This document shows positions 23,984 to 32,183 of a stretch of 64,000 bases of DNA, piece by piece (position 1 is the first letter of the stretch; each line of letters opens with the position of its first letter). The DNA comes from Butyrivibrio sp. NC2007 (GTDB lineage Bacteria > Bacillota > Clostridia > Lachnospirales > Lachnospiraceae). Below the pieces are notes generated by a model. The model did not search any database. It was given only the letters and a program-made list of their open reading frames with translations, and was not told the DNA's origin. The stretch lies in the NCBI RefSeq assembly GCF_000421405.1, contig NZ_ATWY01000008.1:94121-158120 (forward strand), read 5' to 3'. The translations under genes were made by a program, and so were the position numbers.

Positions 23984-25628
23984 AGCTATAGTCTGAGAAA
24001 TCTGCCTTAAGGCTGGCCTTATTATCACCGTTTGTCCAGGTGAAGGTCATAACGCTTCCATCAGTCTTTATATCCAGCTTCGCATCAAATCCAAAGGCAG
24101 GATTTGTGTTTCTGAATCTGAGAAGTTCAAGCTGCTTCTTAACAACATCCTTATTCATGGCATCAGAGATCTGATCCATAGTAAGGTTTGTTCTGTTGAT
24201 CTCTTTATGTCCACCTGCTCCGGCTCTCTTAACTGCCTCGTGGTCATTCTTACCTGCAAAGAGGTCGAGGTACCAAACCTGAGGCTTACCGGGCATGAAC
24301 ATCTGGATTGCTCTTGCAAAGAGCATCTTCTTGTCATCATCTCCAAGGGCACTGTAATATGTAGCATTTACCTGATAGTACATGTTCTTGGCACCGTGAA
24401 GGTCTTTTACAAAGCCTCCTCTGCCGACGATTGTATCTATCATCTTCTGAATATCTTCCTCTGCAAGGATTCCCTTAAGGTCAAGAAGCGGAATACCGTC
24501 GTGGCAGCCAAGCATGTTGACTACGCGGATTTTCTTTTCCTGGATCTCGTTTGCCCACTTCTCAAGGACAGAACCGTCCCTGTTCTCAATTGCATAGATA
24601 AGAAGTCCGGGAAGGAAGAAGTCGTAGGTCATGTAGCCCTTGTTTGCAACGGTCTCATAAATCTTTTCGCTGTAACTTGCATGGATCTCGGGAAGGAGAG
24701 ATACTCCAAACTCGTCAGCAAGCTCTTTTACCCTCTCAAGAACATCCCAGGTATCAGGCTCATTTAAGAAATTCTTCTTGCCGGGCTCCTTGGGTGCATA
24801 GGCAAAGGCATCAAGTCTTACAATCCTTGCGCCGTAGCCTGAAAGGCTCTTTAATGTATTTCTGTAATGCTCCCAAACAAGGTCTGACTTGATGTTGAGG
24901 TCCATCTGACCAAGATAACGTCTTCCGGACTCAAGGAGCTCTACTACTGCATCCTTATATTTCTCATAACCTGTAAAATCAATCTCTGAAGGCTTCTTGC
25001 CCTCATCAAGGCCGGAGCAGATTCTCTTTGAGAGTCTGTCTGCTGCCAGGTACTGAATATCCATCTTCTCCATGAGGTCCTGAGCATCAGGGCGCTTGTA
25101 CTGAACTTCCTGATAGAAGGTGTTCCAGTAAGGAACGTCTTTTCCATCGGGCATTCTCACCATAAGGATCGGAAGTCCGGGCTTTCTGAAGAACATATCC
25201 TTGATATATTTCTCTTCGGGCTGGATGTAACCCTCAGGAGTCATCTCTCCGTAGCCTTCCCAGAACTTATTCCAGTTGATGAAGAAATCCTTATATTTGG
25301 AATTCTCACCGTTCTTTAAAAGATCCTGGAACTGGGGAGAAAGAACTGATGCATGATTCAAGATAAAGTCCAGCTTAAGGTCAATTCCGAGCTCGCCGAG
25401 CTTATCAATATCAGAGGCGCTTGCCATCTCTTCATTGATGCTGTAGTCAATTACAGAAAATCCTCTGTCCAGGTCTGTGTTAAAAATACTTGGGAGAATG
25501 TAAAAAGACTGAAATACATCTTTAAACTCTTCTTTTGAAAGGACAGAAACAATATCTGCCATTGTTCCACCCATACTATCGGGGTAAGCATTTAGCATCG
25601 GACCATTGTCTACGAAATTTTTTTTCAT
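23970..25628 (-). CDS. GH13_18 glucoside phosphorylase (sucrose or sucrose-6-phosphate phosphorylase-like)
   Basis: 552 residues. TIM-barrel of GH13 subfamily 18, which cleaves sucrose-type glucosides with phosphate to alpha-glucose 1-phosphate. Nucleophile Asp273 (VRLDAFAYA), acid/base Glu314 (LLPEIH), and Asp377 (CHDG) are present, as are the IKSDLVWEH and QVNATYYSALG blocks. It is longer than the ~490-residue sucrose phosphorylases; I place an insertion of about 60 residues around 180-240. Lachnospiraceae members of this length are linked to sucrose or sucrose-6-phosphate; glucosylglycerate phosphorylases are similar in size, so the acceptor sugar is not settled. No signal peptide, so cytoplasmic. 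It lies 73 bp after a P-loop kinase gene and is likely co-expressed. Confidence 0.88.
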   Translation of the reverse strand: MKKNFVDNGPMLNAYPDSMGGTMADIVSVLSKEEFKDVFQSFYILPSIFNTDLDRGFSVIDYSINEEMASASDIDKLGELGIDLKLDFILNHASVLSPQFQDLLKNGENSKYKDFFINWNKFWEGYGEMTPEGYIQPEEKYIKDMFFRKPGLPILMVRMPDGKDVPYWNTFYQEVQYKRPDAQDLMEKMDIQYLAADRLSKRICSGLDEGKKPSEIDFTGYEKYKDAVVELLESGRRYLGQMDLNIKSDLVWEHYRNTLKSLSGYGARIVRLDAFAYAPKEPGKKNFLNEPDTWDVLERVKELADEFGVSLLPEIHASYSEKIYETVANKGYMTYDFFLPGLLIYAIENRDGSVLEKWANEIQEKKIRVVNMLGCHDGIPLLDLKGILAEEDIQKMIDTIVGRGGFVKDLHGAKNMYYQVNATYYSALGDDDKKMLFARAIQMFMPGKPQVWYLDLFAGKNDHEAVKRAGAGGHKEINRTNLTMDQISDAMNKDVVKKQLELLRFRNTNPAFGFDAKLDIKTDGSVMTFTWTNGDNKASLKADFSDYSFTIE

Positions 25629-25701
25629 AATTATTCACTCCATTATTTAAAAGAGGTTGTTGATATGTGTGATTTTACCCATTACCAAACCTGTCAAAAT
25701 G

Positions 25702-26676
25702 TTATTTCATAAGTTCCTGGAACTGATCAAAACTGATTATATCTCCGGCTTTTGAAATGATGATCTTTGCCTTGTGAGCCTGCTTAACAAGTTTAGCCTG
25801 TTCAAGCTCGAGAACCAGCATTGTGAATGGGCTGTCCAGCTTACCGTCACGGTTTCTTGATCTTCTGTGCTCCAAAGTCTCAGCAGGAGTGCTGTTTAAA
25901 AGTACCGGAATATCAACTTGACTCATGTAGTCACTGTTGCCGTGAGTCCACTCTACTATTAAGACTTGCTTCTCTGACATATCTACTTCGTCATACCAAA
26001 GGGATGCTTCATCACGTCCCATTCTCTTAAGCCAGAGCTTATCTGCTCCGTCCTTAAATGCCTTCATTATCTGATCAACTTCTGCAAAGTCTGTTTCATT
26101 GGGTGTACCGAGGTATTCATCAAGTCCCTTAGAACCTGCTTCAAGATAGCTTCTGAACCATGTGTCAGTCTCTAAATGTGCCTTGTTTGCGTCATCATCA
26201 GCTGCCTGCCACTCTCTTATCTTAGCTACTGTATCAGCATTCATGACACCCGCGTCAACCATTCCTCTGATGCCTTCTTTTCTAAATGTATGAAGCCTTT
26301 CAGCATCATTGTACATTGGAATTCTGTGTGGATAATTGTCACCGGACATTGTGTAGCTGCCTATTCCTGCGCTCTCAAGCAAATATGACAGAAGTGATGC
26401 AATTTCGGATTTTCCGACTCCGGATCCTCCGCATACGGCAACAACAGCTCTTTTATAAGGATTAGCTGCCATCTTCTCCGAAAGCTCTTTTACCAATAAA
26501 GGAAAGATTGTTCTGGCCTTGGCGATGTGGCTCTCTCCGATCTCGATCTTATCTCCGGGCATATCACCGTGGGGAATGTCATCGGGAATACTTATATTAG
26601 AAACAGTTGTTGCAGCTTTTGAAAGCTTATCATCAGTGTCTTTAAAAACAGTCACTTTGTTATATTTAGTGTTCAT
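25702..26676 (-). CDS. P-loop kinase, possibly sugar kinase
   Basis: 324 residues from the ATG at 26676, after GAGGAG; the longer frame up to 26784 has no ribosome site. Walker A is GGSGVGKS (83-90) and a hydrophobic strand VLIVEWTHGNS holds the Walker B-type acidic residue. A MSGDNYPHR block follows the Walker A, where uridine-kinase-like enzymes bind the acceptor. I recall the P-loop domain of the Ruminococcus gnavus AgaSK protein, a sucrose kinase, as a similar type; this is not checked. Context (GH13_18 phosphorylase downstream, LacI regulator and ABC importer divergent) supports phosphorylation of the imported glucoside or of the released sugar acid or ketose. Confidence 0.7.
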   Translation of the reverse strand: MNTKYNKVTVFKDTDDKLSKAATTVSNISIPDDIPHGDMPGDKIEIGESHIAKARTIFPLLVKELSEKMAANPYKRAVVAVCGGSGVGKSEIASLLSYLLESAGIGSYTMSGDNYPHRIPMYNDAERLHTFRKEGIRGMVDAGVMNADTVAKIREWQAADDDANKAHLETDTWFRSYLEAGSKGLDEYLGTPNETDFAEVDQIMKAFKDGADKLWLKRMGRDEASLWYDEVDMSEKQVLIVEWTHGNSDYMSQVDIPVLLNSTPAETLEHRRSRNRDGKLDSPFTMLVLELEQAKLVKQAHKAKIIISKAGDIISFDQFQELMK

Positions 26677-26729
26677 GTTTTTCGATTTCTCCTCTTTGAA
26701 ATTTAGTTTTTGACAACTTGTATTATTGC

Positions 26730-26758
26730 ATGTTATGTTGAAAAAAAAGACGGGGCAA
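26730..26758 (-). promoter_or_regulatory. Possible promoter of the kinase-phosphorylase unit
   Basis: Minus strand -35 TTGCCC (26758-26753), 17 bp, -10 TAACAT (26735-26730). The 12-mer TTGCATGTTATG at 26727-26738 covers the -10 and recurs exactly at 28108-28119 just before the binding-protein gene, so both may be contacted by one regulator. Confidence 0.4.
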
Positions 26759-26826
26759 AAAATTTCTCCTCGTGCTGAAGACAAAATACACTAACTTTTT
26801 TTGTTTGTAAAGAGCCAATTGAAAAA

Positions 26827-27840
26827 ATGATCACGATCAAAGAAATCGCCAAACAACTAAATATGAGCACTACGACGGTCTCAAATGTTATTCACGGAAA
26901 AGCCGGAGAAGTCTCTGACGATACCAAGAGAAAGGTCGAGGAATTTTTAAAAAAAGTCGACTACGTTCCAAACATAAATGCCAGGAACCTTGCACAGAAT
27001 GAGTCAAAGATCATCGGACTGGCCCTCAAGGCCCGTGCTGATAAATACGAGAACCTGATCATGGATCCCTTCGTCTCGGTACTTATCGGAGGTGTTGAGG
27101 AGACCATCAGAAACGCCGGTTACTTCATGATGCTGTATATCTCAAGTGATACAGATGAGATCATGAGACATGTGTCCACCTGGAACGTAGACGGACTGAT
27201 CCTCTTTGGTATGCTCAACGATGACGGTATAAGAGTCAGCGAGAAATACAAAAAGCCTATCGTCTGCATAGACACCTACTCGCTTGAAGGCCTTAAGCAT
27301 TTCACCAATGTCGGTCTTGACGATGAACAGGGCACCTATGACATGATCAAGTATCTTATATCCCAGGGGCACAAAAGGATCGCATTCCTCTCCGATAACC
27401 AGAGCGGCGTCGATCTGGCAAGACTTAACGGTTACAAGAAAGCCCTTAAGGATGCAGGTATCAAATACAAGAGTTCAAACTTCTTACAGATCCACCCTAA
27501 GAGTGATGAGATTGACGAATCCCTCGCAGAGATCTGTGACAGGTCAAAAGAGTTTACCGCTATCTTCTGCGTATCAGACCTCTATGCAGTAACTCTTATA
27601 AGCGCTCTGACTGACAGAGGCATTAATGTTCCCGAAGAAATTTCCATTGTTGGATTTGATGACAACATGCTGGGCCAGCTCCACAGGCCGGCGCTCACCA
27701 CAGTCCATCAGGATGTAAAAGTAAAAGGTATTACTGCTGCAGACACACTACTTAAGCAGCTGGCAGGGCAAAAGACACCTAACCAAATAAAACTTCCGAC
27801 TCACCTGGTTATTCGTGATACTGTCAGAAAGATTAACTAA
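26827..27840 (+). CDS. LacI-family regulator of the glucoside locus
   Basis: 337 residues: N-terminal LacI helix-turn-helix (about 1-50: TIKEIAKQLNMSTTTVSNVI), hinge NARNLA, and a periplasmic-binding-protein-like sensor domain (about 60-337). The ending DxxVKxxG...TLLKQLAGQ is typical of CcpA/LacI. It lies between the kinase (divergent) and the ABC importer (same strand, 306 bp downstream). Two near-perfect dyads with the LacI-type central CG flank the importer promoter, making this the obvious binder. It probably represses in absence of the sugar. The ribosome site before ATG is weak (AAGAG, 12 bases upstream). Confidence 0.9.
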   Translation: MITIKEIAKQLNMSTTTVSNVIHGKAGEVSDDTKRKVEEFLKKVDYVPNINARNLAQNESKIIGLALKARADKYENLIMDPFVSVLIGGVEETIRNAGYFMMLYISSDTDEIMRHVSTWNVDGLILFGMLNDDGIRVSEKYKKPIVCIDTYSLEGLKHFTNVGLDDEQGTYDMIKYLISQGHKRIAFLSDNQSGVDLARLNGYKKALKDAGIKYKSSNFLQIHPKSDEIDESLAEICDRSKEFTAIFCVSDLYAVTLISALTDRGINVPEEISIVGFDDNMLGQLHRPALTTVHQDVKVKGITAADTLLKQLAGQKTPNQIKLPTHLVIRDTVRKIN

Positions 27841-27867
27841 AAGATCCATAACCCATTGTTAAACTTG

Positions 27868-27906
27868 ACCAACTTAAGCTTAAACGCATAAGTTGGTCTT
27901 TTTTAT
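27868..27906 (+). terminator. Intrinsic terminator after the LacI-family gene
   Basis: Stem ACCAACTTA/TAAGTTGGT, 12-nt loop, followed by CTTTTTT. It separates the regulator from the importer operon. Confidence 0.85.
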
Positions 27907-27984
27907 GCTTTTTCATAAATTTTATAAACGTTTTATTATTTTTTTGGTTTTTAGCGTAATCGTTTAAGCCCGCTAGGCACGCCA

Positions 27985-28000
27985 ACTTTTGCGCATAAGT
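27985..28000. promoter_or_regulatory. LacI-type operator O1 (ACTTTTGCGCATAAGT)
   Basis: A 16-bp dyad with central CG. Its exact inverted copy lies at 28078-28093; centres are 93 bp apart. Confidence 0.75.
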
Positions 28001-28034
28001 ATGCAAAGAGCCGAGACTTTTTAGATTAGTTCTA

Positions 28035-28063
28035 TTGAATTTTGTACAGAAGTGTGATATTTT
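28035..28063 (+). promoter_or_regulatory. Promoter of the sugar importer operon
   Basis: -35 TTGAAT (28035-28040), 17-bp spacer, -10 TATTTT (28058-28063). It lies between the two LacI-type operators; the downstream operator starts 15 bp after the -10, over the expected start region. Confidence 0.65.
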
Positions 28064-28077
28064 GAATTTAGCGTACA

Positions 28078-28093
28078 ACTTATGCGCAAAAGT
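28078..28093. promoter_or_regulatory. LacI-type operator O2 (ACTTATGCGCAAAAGT)
   Basis: Inverted copy of the dyad at 27985-28000, just after the predicted transcription start. A third, partial site (ACTTTTGCATGTTA) follows at 28104-28117. Confidence 0.75.
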
Positions 28094-28146
28094 AACCGCC
28101 AAAACTTTTGCATGTTATGGCAGAATGCACAAAAGGAGGAAACAAA

Positions 28147-29502
28147 ATGAAAAAGAAACTCATCTCAGCAGTTCTTGCAAGCGCAATGGTTCTTTCACTT
28201 GCAGCTTGTGGAACTACAGGTACTACCGGTACCGACACAACAGCTGCCCCTGCTGACAACGCAGAGGCTACAACACAGGAAGCAGCTCCTGCAGATACAG
28301 CAGCTACTGAGGCTCCCGCTGCCACAGAAGCTACAGGTGATCTCGGAGAGGTTCGTCTTCTTAACGGTAAGCCTGAGATCAATGATCAGATGCAGGCTCT
28401 TGCAGCTAAGTACAACGAGGAGACAGGCAACACTCTTATCGTTGAGACAATCGGTGGCGACACAAACGCTTCTGACGAGCTCAAGAAAATGTATCAGGCT
28501 GACAACATGCCTGACATCTTCGTAATCGAAGCTAACCAGGCAGCTAACTGGGACGGCATGCTTGCTGATCTCGCCGGTGAAGACTGGACAAACAAGACAG
28601 GTTTTGAACTTACAAACGACACAATGGGAACAATCGGATTCCCTTACACAGTTGAGGCAACAGCTCTTGGTTACAACGCTGATGTTCTTAAGGCTGCAGG
28701 TGTTGATCCTGCTTCTCTTACAAGCCCTGATGCTTGGAAGACAGCTTGCGAGACACTTGATGCTAAGAAGGATGAGCTTGGTCTCACAGCTGTATTCGGA
28801 TGGTGTGCAGAGCCTACAAACCTTGGATGGTCTTCAGGTACACACGTATTTGGTCAGTATCTTGATGCAGGTCTTAAGGCCGACGACACAACATACATCG
28901 ATCTTCTTAACGACGGTGGAAAGATTGATGAAGCAAGAATGAAGGACTTCGCAGAGTTCATCGGAATGATGAACCAGTACTCAGATCCTGCTCTTCTTAT
29001 CGACGGAACATATGACACACAGGTTGCAGGATTTAAGGAAGGCAAGTATGCATTCATCACACAGGGTAACTGGTGTGTAACATCTCCTGACGATGTAAGC
29101 TTCGAGTGTGGATTTGCTCCTTATGCATTTGAGGATGGAATCAACACAATCATCGCTGGACCACCTTCATACTGGGTAGCATATTCAAACGGTAACGTAG
29201 ACGGTGCTAAGGCATTCTTCAACTGGTGCGCAGGCGATTCAGCTCAGAACATCCTTGTAAATGATGCCGGACTTGTATCTCCTTTCGACGATTGCCAGTA
29301 TGAGGCAGTTAACCCATTCTACAAGAGCATGAACAGCTACATCACAGCAGGTAACTACTCAGGATGGCACACAATGCTCAAGAAGGACGGTCTTCAGAAC
29401 CAGACATGTAACGTATTTGCAGATTATGCAAAGGGCAAGCTTGATGCTGACGGATTTGTTTCAACAATGGCTCAGGTAATCTCAAGCTACTACGCTCAGT
29501 AA
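28147..29502 (+). CDS. Sugar ABC transporter substrate-binding lipoprotein
   Basis: 451 residues from the ATG at 28147, preceded by AAAGGAGG. A lipoprotein signal peptide ends in LSLAAC (Cys at about 21), followed by a Thr/Ala-rich spacer (about 22-70) and a type 1 extracellular sugar-binding domain (MalE-like, KYNEETGNTLIVETIGGD, later GKYAFITQGNW). It presents a sugar to the two permeases that follow. Codon choice is strongly biased (ACA, CTT, GTT), as in a highly expressed gene. A terminator after it would make it more abundant than the permeases. The sugar is probably the glucoside cleaved by the GH13_18 enzyme (inference from the locus). Confidence 0.92.
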   Translation: MKKKLISAVLASAMVLSLAACGTTGTTGTDTTAAPADNAEATTQEAAPADTAATEAPAATEATGDLGEVRLLNGKPEINDQMQALAAKYNEETGNTLIVETIGGDTNASDELKKMYQADNMPDIFVIEANQAANWDGMLADLAGEDWTNKTGFELTNDTMGTIGFPYTVEATALGYNADVLKAAGVDPASLTSPDAWKTACETLDAKKDELGLTAVFGWCAEPTNLGWSSGTHVFGQYLDAGLKADDTTYIDLLNDGGKIDEARMKDFAEFIGMMNQYSDPALLIDGTYDTQVAGFKEGKYAFITQGNWCVTSPDDVSFECGFAPYAFEDGINTIIAGPPSYWVAYSNGNVDGAKAFFNWCAGDSAQNILVNDAGLVSPFDDCQYEAVNPFYKSMNSYITAGNYSGWHTMLKKDGLQNQTCNVFADYAKGKLDADGFVSTMAQVISSYYAQ

Positions 29503-29543
29503 TTAGGGGAAGCTAAAAGGTATTTCTAATTAAGGTTTTATTT

Positions 29544-29576
29544 ACGGGCAGGGATCATTTCTACCCTGCCCGTTTT
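29544..29576 (+). terminator. Intra-operon terminator between binding protein and permeases
   Basis: 10-bp perfect stem ACGGGCAGGG/CCCTGCCCGT, 9-nt loop, followed by TTTT. Read-through would feed the permease genes, as is common in sugar ABC operons. Confidence 0.85.
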
Positions 29577-29629
29577 AAAATGAACATCACAAAATTTTTT
29601 CTTCTATTTAAAGAAAGGGGGATTTTCTA

Positions 29630-30727
29630 ATGGGTACATTTTCTACCGGCAGAAAGGTTGCTTCTTTTGGTAGCCTTATCCTGGGACTTGTGCTTACGAT
29701 TGCCGGACTTGGACTTTCCATGACCGGAGCAGGCGACCTTATCTTAGGTACGTTGCCCATTAACGGAACACCAACACCTATTATCTTCGGAAGAGGCGCT
29801 ATGTTCGTAATTGGTATAGTCCTGTTCTTCGTAGGCCTATATCTGTTCCCTACATTCAAACATCATCGCGCAATCGTAAACATCATTTTCCTGTTCCCAC
29901 TGCTCTTCGCATTTGGCGTAACAGTAATCATTCCACTATTCCTCGGTATCGGATATTCCTTCACCGACTGGAACGGAATCCTGATGCACCAGTTCGTAGG
30001 CTTTGGCAACTACGCAAGAATGTTTAATCAGACCGCTTTCCTTTGGTCAATACTTCTTACATTCCTGTTCGTTGTATTCAACATGATCCTGGTTAACCTG
30101 GTTGCATTCTTACTTGCTCTTCTTTGCACATCAAGGATCAAAGGCCTTGGGTTCTTCAGAGCAGCTTACTTCCTCCCCAACCTTATCGGAGGAATCGTAC
30201 TTGGTTACATCTGGCAGTTCATTTTCAGTAACGTTGTCACGAAGTTTACCGGTACTTACTCAATGCTTTCGGACACAAAGACAGCCTTCATCGCTATCAT
30301 CATCGTATATATATGGCAGTATGCAGGTTACATCATGCTCATCTACATCACAGGACTTAACACAATCCCCGGAGATGTACTTGAGGCATCAGCCATCGAC
30401 GGAGCTAATCCTCTGCAGACTCTTTTCAATATAAAGATTCCTATGATCGCTCCTACTATTACAATATGTACATTCCTTACTCTTACATCAGCCTTCAAGC
30501 AGTTCGATGTAAACCTTGCTCTCACAAATGGTAAGGGATCAGTTCAGTTCCTTGGAGAGTATATCGCAAACGGTACAGAGATGCTCGCACTGAACATCTA
30601 CTCCACTGCGGTAATCAATAACGACTATGCTCTGGGCCAGGCCAAAGCGGTTCTGTTCTTCATCATCCTGGCAGCTGTATCTATCATGCAGGTACGTATA
30701 TCTAATAAGAAGGAGGTGGAATTATAA
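29630..30727 (+). CDS. Sugar ABC transporter permease, MalF type
   Basis: 365 residues. Unlike typical 290-residue permeases, it begins with two additional membrane segments (about 12-35 and 55-80) before a standard six-segment core (about 85-360). The EAA-type loop is EASAIDGANPLQTLFNIKIPM, the cytoplasmic contact with the ATPase. The ATG at 29630 follows AAAGGGGG. The gene ends in TAATG, sharing its last base with the next permease start. No ATPase gene is in this operon, so a shared MsmK-type ATPase elsewhere must serve it (inference). Confidence 0.9.
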   Translation: MGTFSTGRKVASFGSLILGLVLTIAGLGLSMTGAGDLILGTLPINGTPTPIIFGRGAMFVIGIVLFFVGLYLFPTFKHHRAIVNIIFLFPLLFAFGVTVIIPLFLGIGYSFTDWNGILMHQFVGFGNYARMFNQTAFLWSILLTFLFVVFNMILVNLVAFLLALLCTSRIKGLGFFRAAYFLPNLIGGIVLGYIWQFIFSNVVTKFTGTYSMLSDTKTAFIAIIIVYIWQYAGYIMLIYITGLNTIPGDVLEASAIDGANPLQTLFNIKIPMIAPTITICTFLTLTSAFKQFDVNLALTNGKGSVQFLGEYIANGTEMLALNIYSTAVINNDYALGQAKAVLFFIILAAVSIMQVRISNKKEVEL

Positions 30728-31596
30728 TGCATACAAAAGAAAAACCGGCAGCCGTAGCTATAAGATTAGTAATTGCTATAATTATCGCAGCTTATGTATT
30801 GTTCCCATTCCTCCTGCTTGTTATTAACTCAGGAAAAGAGACTTCCAATATCACAGCTAATCCTGTAAGCCTTGCAGGATCAAGCCTTGGACAGTTCAGA
30901 TTCAACATTCACGAAGTTATCAATGACCCTAACTTCCTGTTCTGGAAATCCTTTGGATATTCAGCACTGATCACGGTTGTATCCCTGGTTCTGCTCTCAT
31001 TATTCGGAGCAATGGCAGCCTGGGTTATCTGCAGAAACAAGACAGTTTGGTCAACAATTATTTACTTTACTTTCATCGCATCAATGATCATTCCTTTCCA
31101 GGTAGTAATGCTTCCACTTATTTCTACCTTCCGTGATGTAGGAAAGTTTATCGGAATTCCAATGCTTCAGTCAGTTCCCGGTATTGTATTTGCTTATCTG
31201 GGATTCGGCGGAGCCATGACAGTGTTTATCTTAAACGGCTTTATCAAGGGCGTTCCCTTCGACCTTGAGGAAGCAGCTTCCATCGACGGATGTACACCTG
31301 AGCAGACATTCTTCCAGATCATCTTCCCTCTGCTCACACCTGTTATCACAACAGTTACAATCCTCAATGGTATGTGGATCTGGAACGACTACCTTCTTCC
31401 TTCAATGATGCTTGGACAGAACGGTAAGGTAATGACAATCCCGATCGCTATCCAGAAGTTCGTTGGATCTTACGTAAAGCGTTGGGATAGAATTCTTCCC
31501 GCTGCACTGCTTGCTATCATTCCAATGATCATCATCTTCCTTATCGCACAGAAACAGATCATGGAAGGTATGATAGAGGGTGCTGTAAAGGGCTAA
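30727..31596 (+). CDS. Sugar ABC transporter permease, MalG type
   Basis: 289 residues, six membrane segments, with the EAA loop EEAASIDGCTPEQTFFQIIF and the usual end (IAQKQIMEGMIEGAVKG). It pairs with the MalF-type protein to form the channel. Start overlaps the upstream stop (TAATG). A strong terminator follows at 31656. Confidence 0.93.
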   Translation: MHTKEKPAAVAIRLVIAIIIAAYVLFPFLLLVINSGKETSNITANPVSLAGSSLGQFRFNIHEVINDPNFLFWKSFGYSALITVVSLVLLSLFGAMAAWVICRNKTVWSTIIYFTFIASMIIPFQVVMLPLISTFRDVGKFIGIPMLQSVPGIVFAYLGFGGAMTVFILNGFIKGVPFDLEEAASIDGCTPEQTFFQIIFPLLTPVITTVTILNGMWIWNDYLLPSMMLGQNGKVMTIPIAIQKFVGSYVKRWDRILPAALLAIIPMIIIFLIAQKQIMEGMIEGAVKG

Positions 31597-31655
31597 GCTC
31601 AGTAAGAGCAGAACTTCCTTATTATAATGAAATCTCTTTCATATATACACAAAGA

Positions 31656-31687
31656 CCCCCGGCATTCATAAGAATGTCGGGGGTTTT
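31656..31687 (+). terminator. Terminator of the glucoside importer operon
   Basis: 12-bp stem CCCCCGGCATTC/GAATGTCGGGGG with one G-T pair and a 4-nt loop, followed by TTTT. Confidence 0.92.
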
Positions 31688-31769
31688 GCATGCAGACAAA
31701 GAGGGCTCTGCAGTATACGAAACCAATGTTAGCCCTGAGCAGGTGATTCTACAACAAAGCAAGTAAGCT

Positions 31770-32126
31770 TCCACTGCATTTGTGCAAATATTTAATTTGC
31801 AGTGGATCTTCCTTTGAATGTTCTTAGCAATCTTCCACTACATTTACTCATATATTTAATTTGCAGTGGAACTTCCTTCAAATTATTCCTGAAATCCTCC
31901 ACTGCATTTACTCATATATTTAATTTGTAGTGGAACTTCCTTTAAATTATTCCTGAAATTCTCCACTGCATTTACTCATATATTTAATTTGTAGTGGAAC
32001 TTCCTTCAAATTATTCCCGAAATCCTCCACTGCATTTACTCATATCTTTAATTTGCAGTGGATCTTCCTTTAAATTATTCCTGAAATCCTCCACTGCATT
32101 TACTCATATCTTTAATTTGTAGTGGA
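31770..32126. repeat. Six tandem hairpin repeats at exact 64-bp period
   Basis: Six 37-bp units start at 31770, 31834, 31898, 31962, 32026 and 32090, each exactly 64 bp from the last. Each has the palindrome TCCACTGCA / TGCAGTGGA (with A or G changes) around a loop with ACTCATATATTTAATT. The 27-bp links (ACTTCCTTCAAATTATTCCT then GAAATCC) are also conserved, so this is a true tandem repeat and not a CRISPR array. The first unit has a diverged loop. It fills most of the 587-bp gap between the two sugar loci. The loop ACTCATATAT resembles that of the array at 18082-18590. Confidence 0.92.
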
Positions 32127-32133
32127 ACTGGCT

Positions 32134-32165
32134 TTAAAAAGAGACTGCCCAGTGAGCAGTCTCTT
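32134..32165 (-). terminator. Terminator of the beta-galactosidase operon
   Basis: Minus strand stem AGAGACTGC/GCAGTCTCT with a 7-nt loop and a following TTTTT run; it begins 19 bp after the GH2 stop. Confidence 0.88.
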
Positions 32166-32183
32166 CAACTTTCAGTTTCTTCA

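Noticed and set aside
26677..26784. N-terminal extension of the P-loop kinase
   Set aside because: No ribosome site, spans the likely promoter; the ATG at 26676 has GAGGAG.
31770..32126. CRISPR-like regular repeats
   Set aside because: The 27-bp links between repeats are as conserved as the repeats, so they are not unique spacers; no cas genes nearby.
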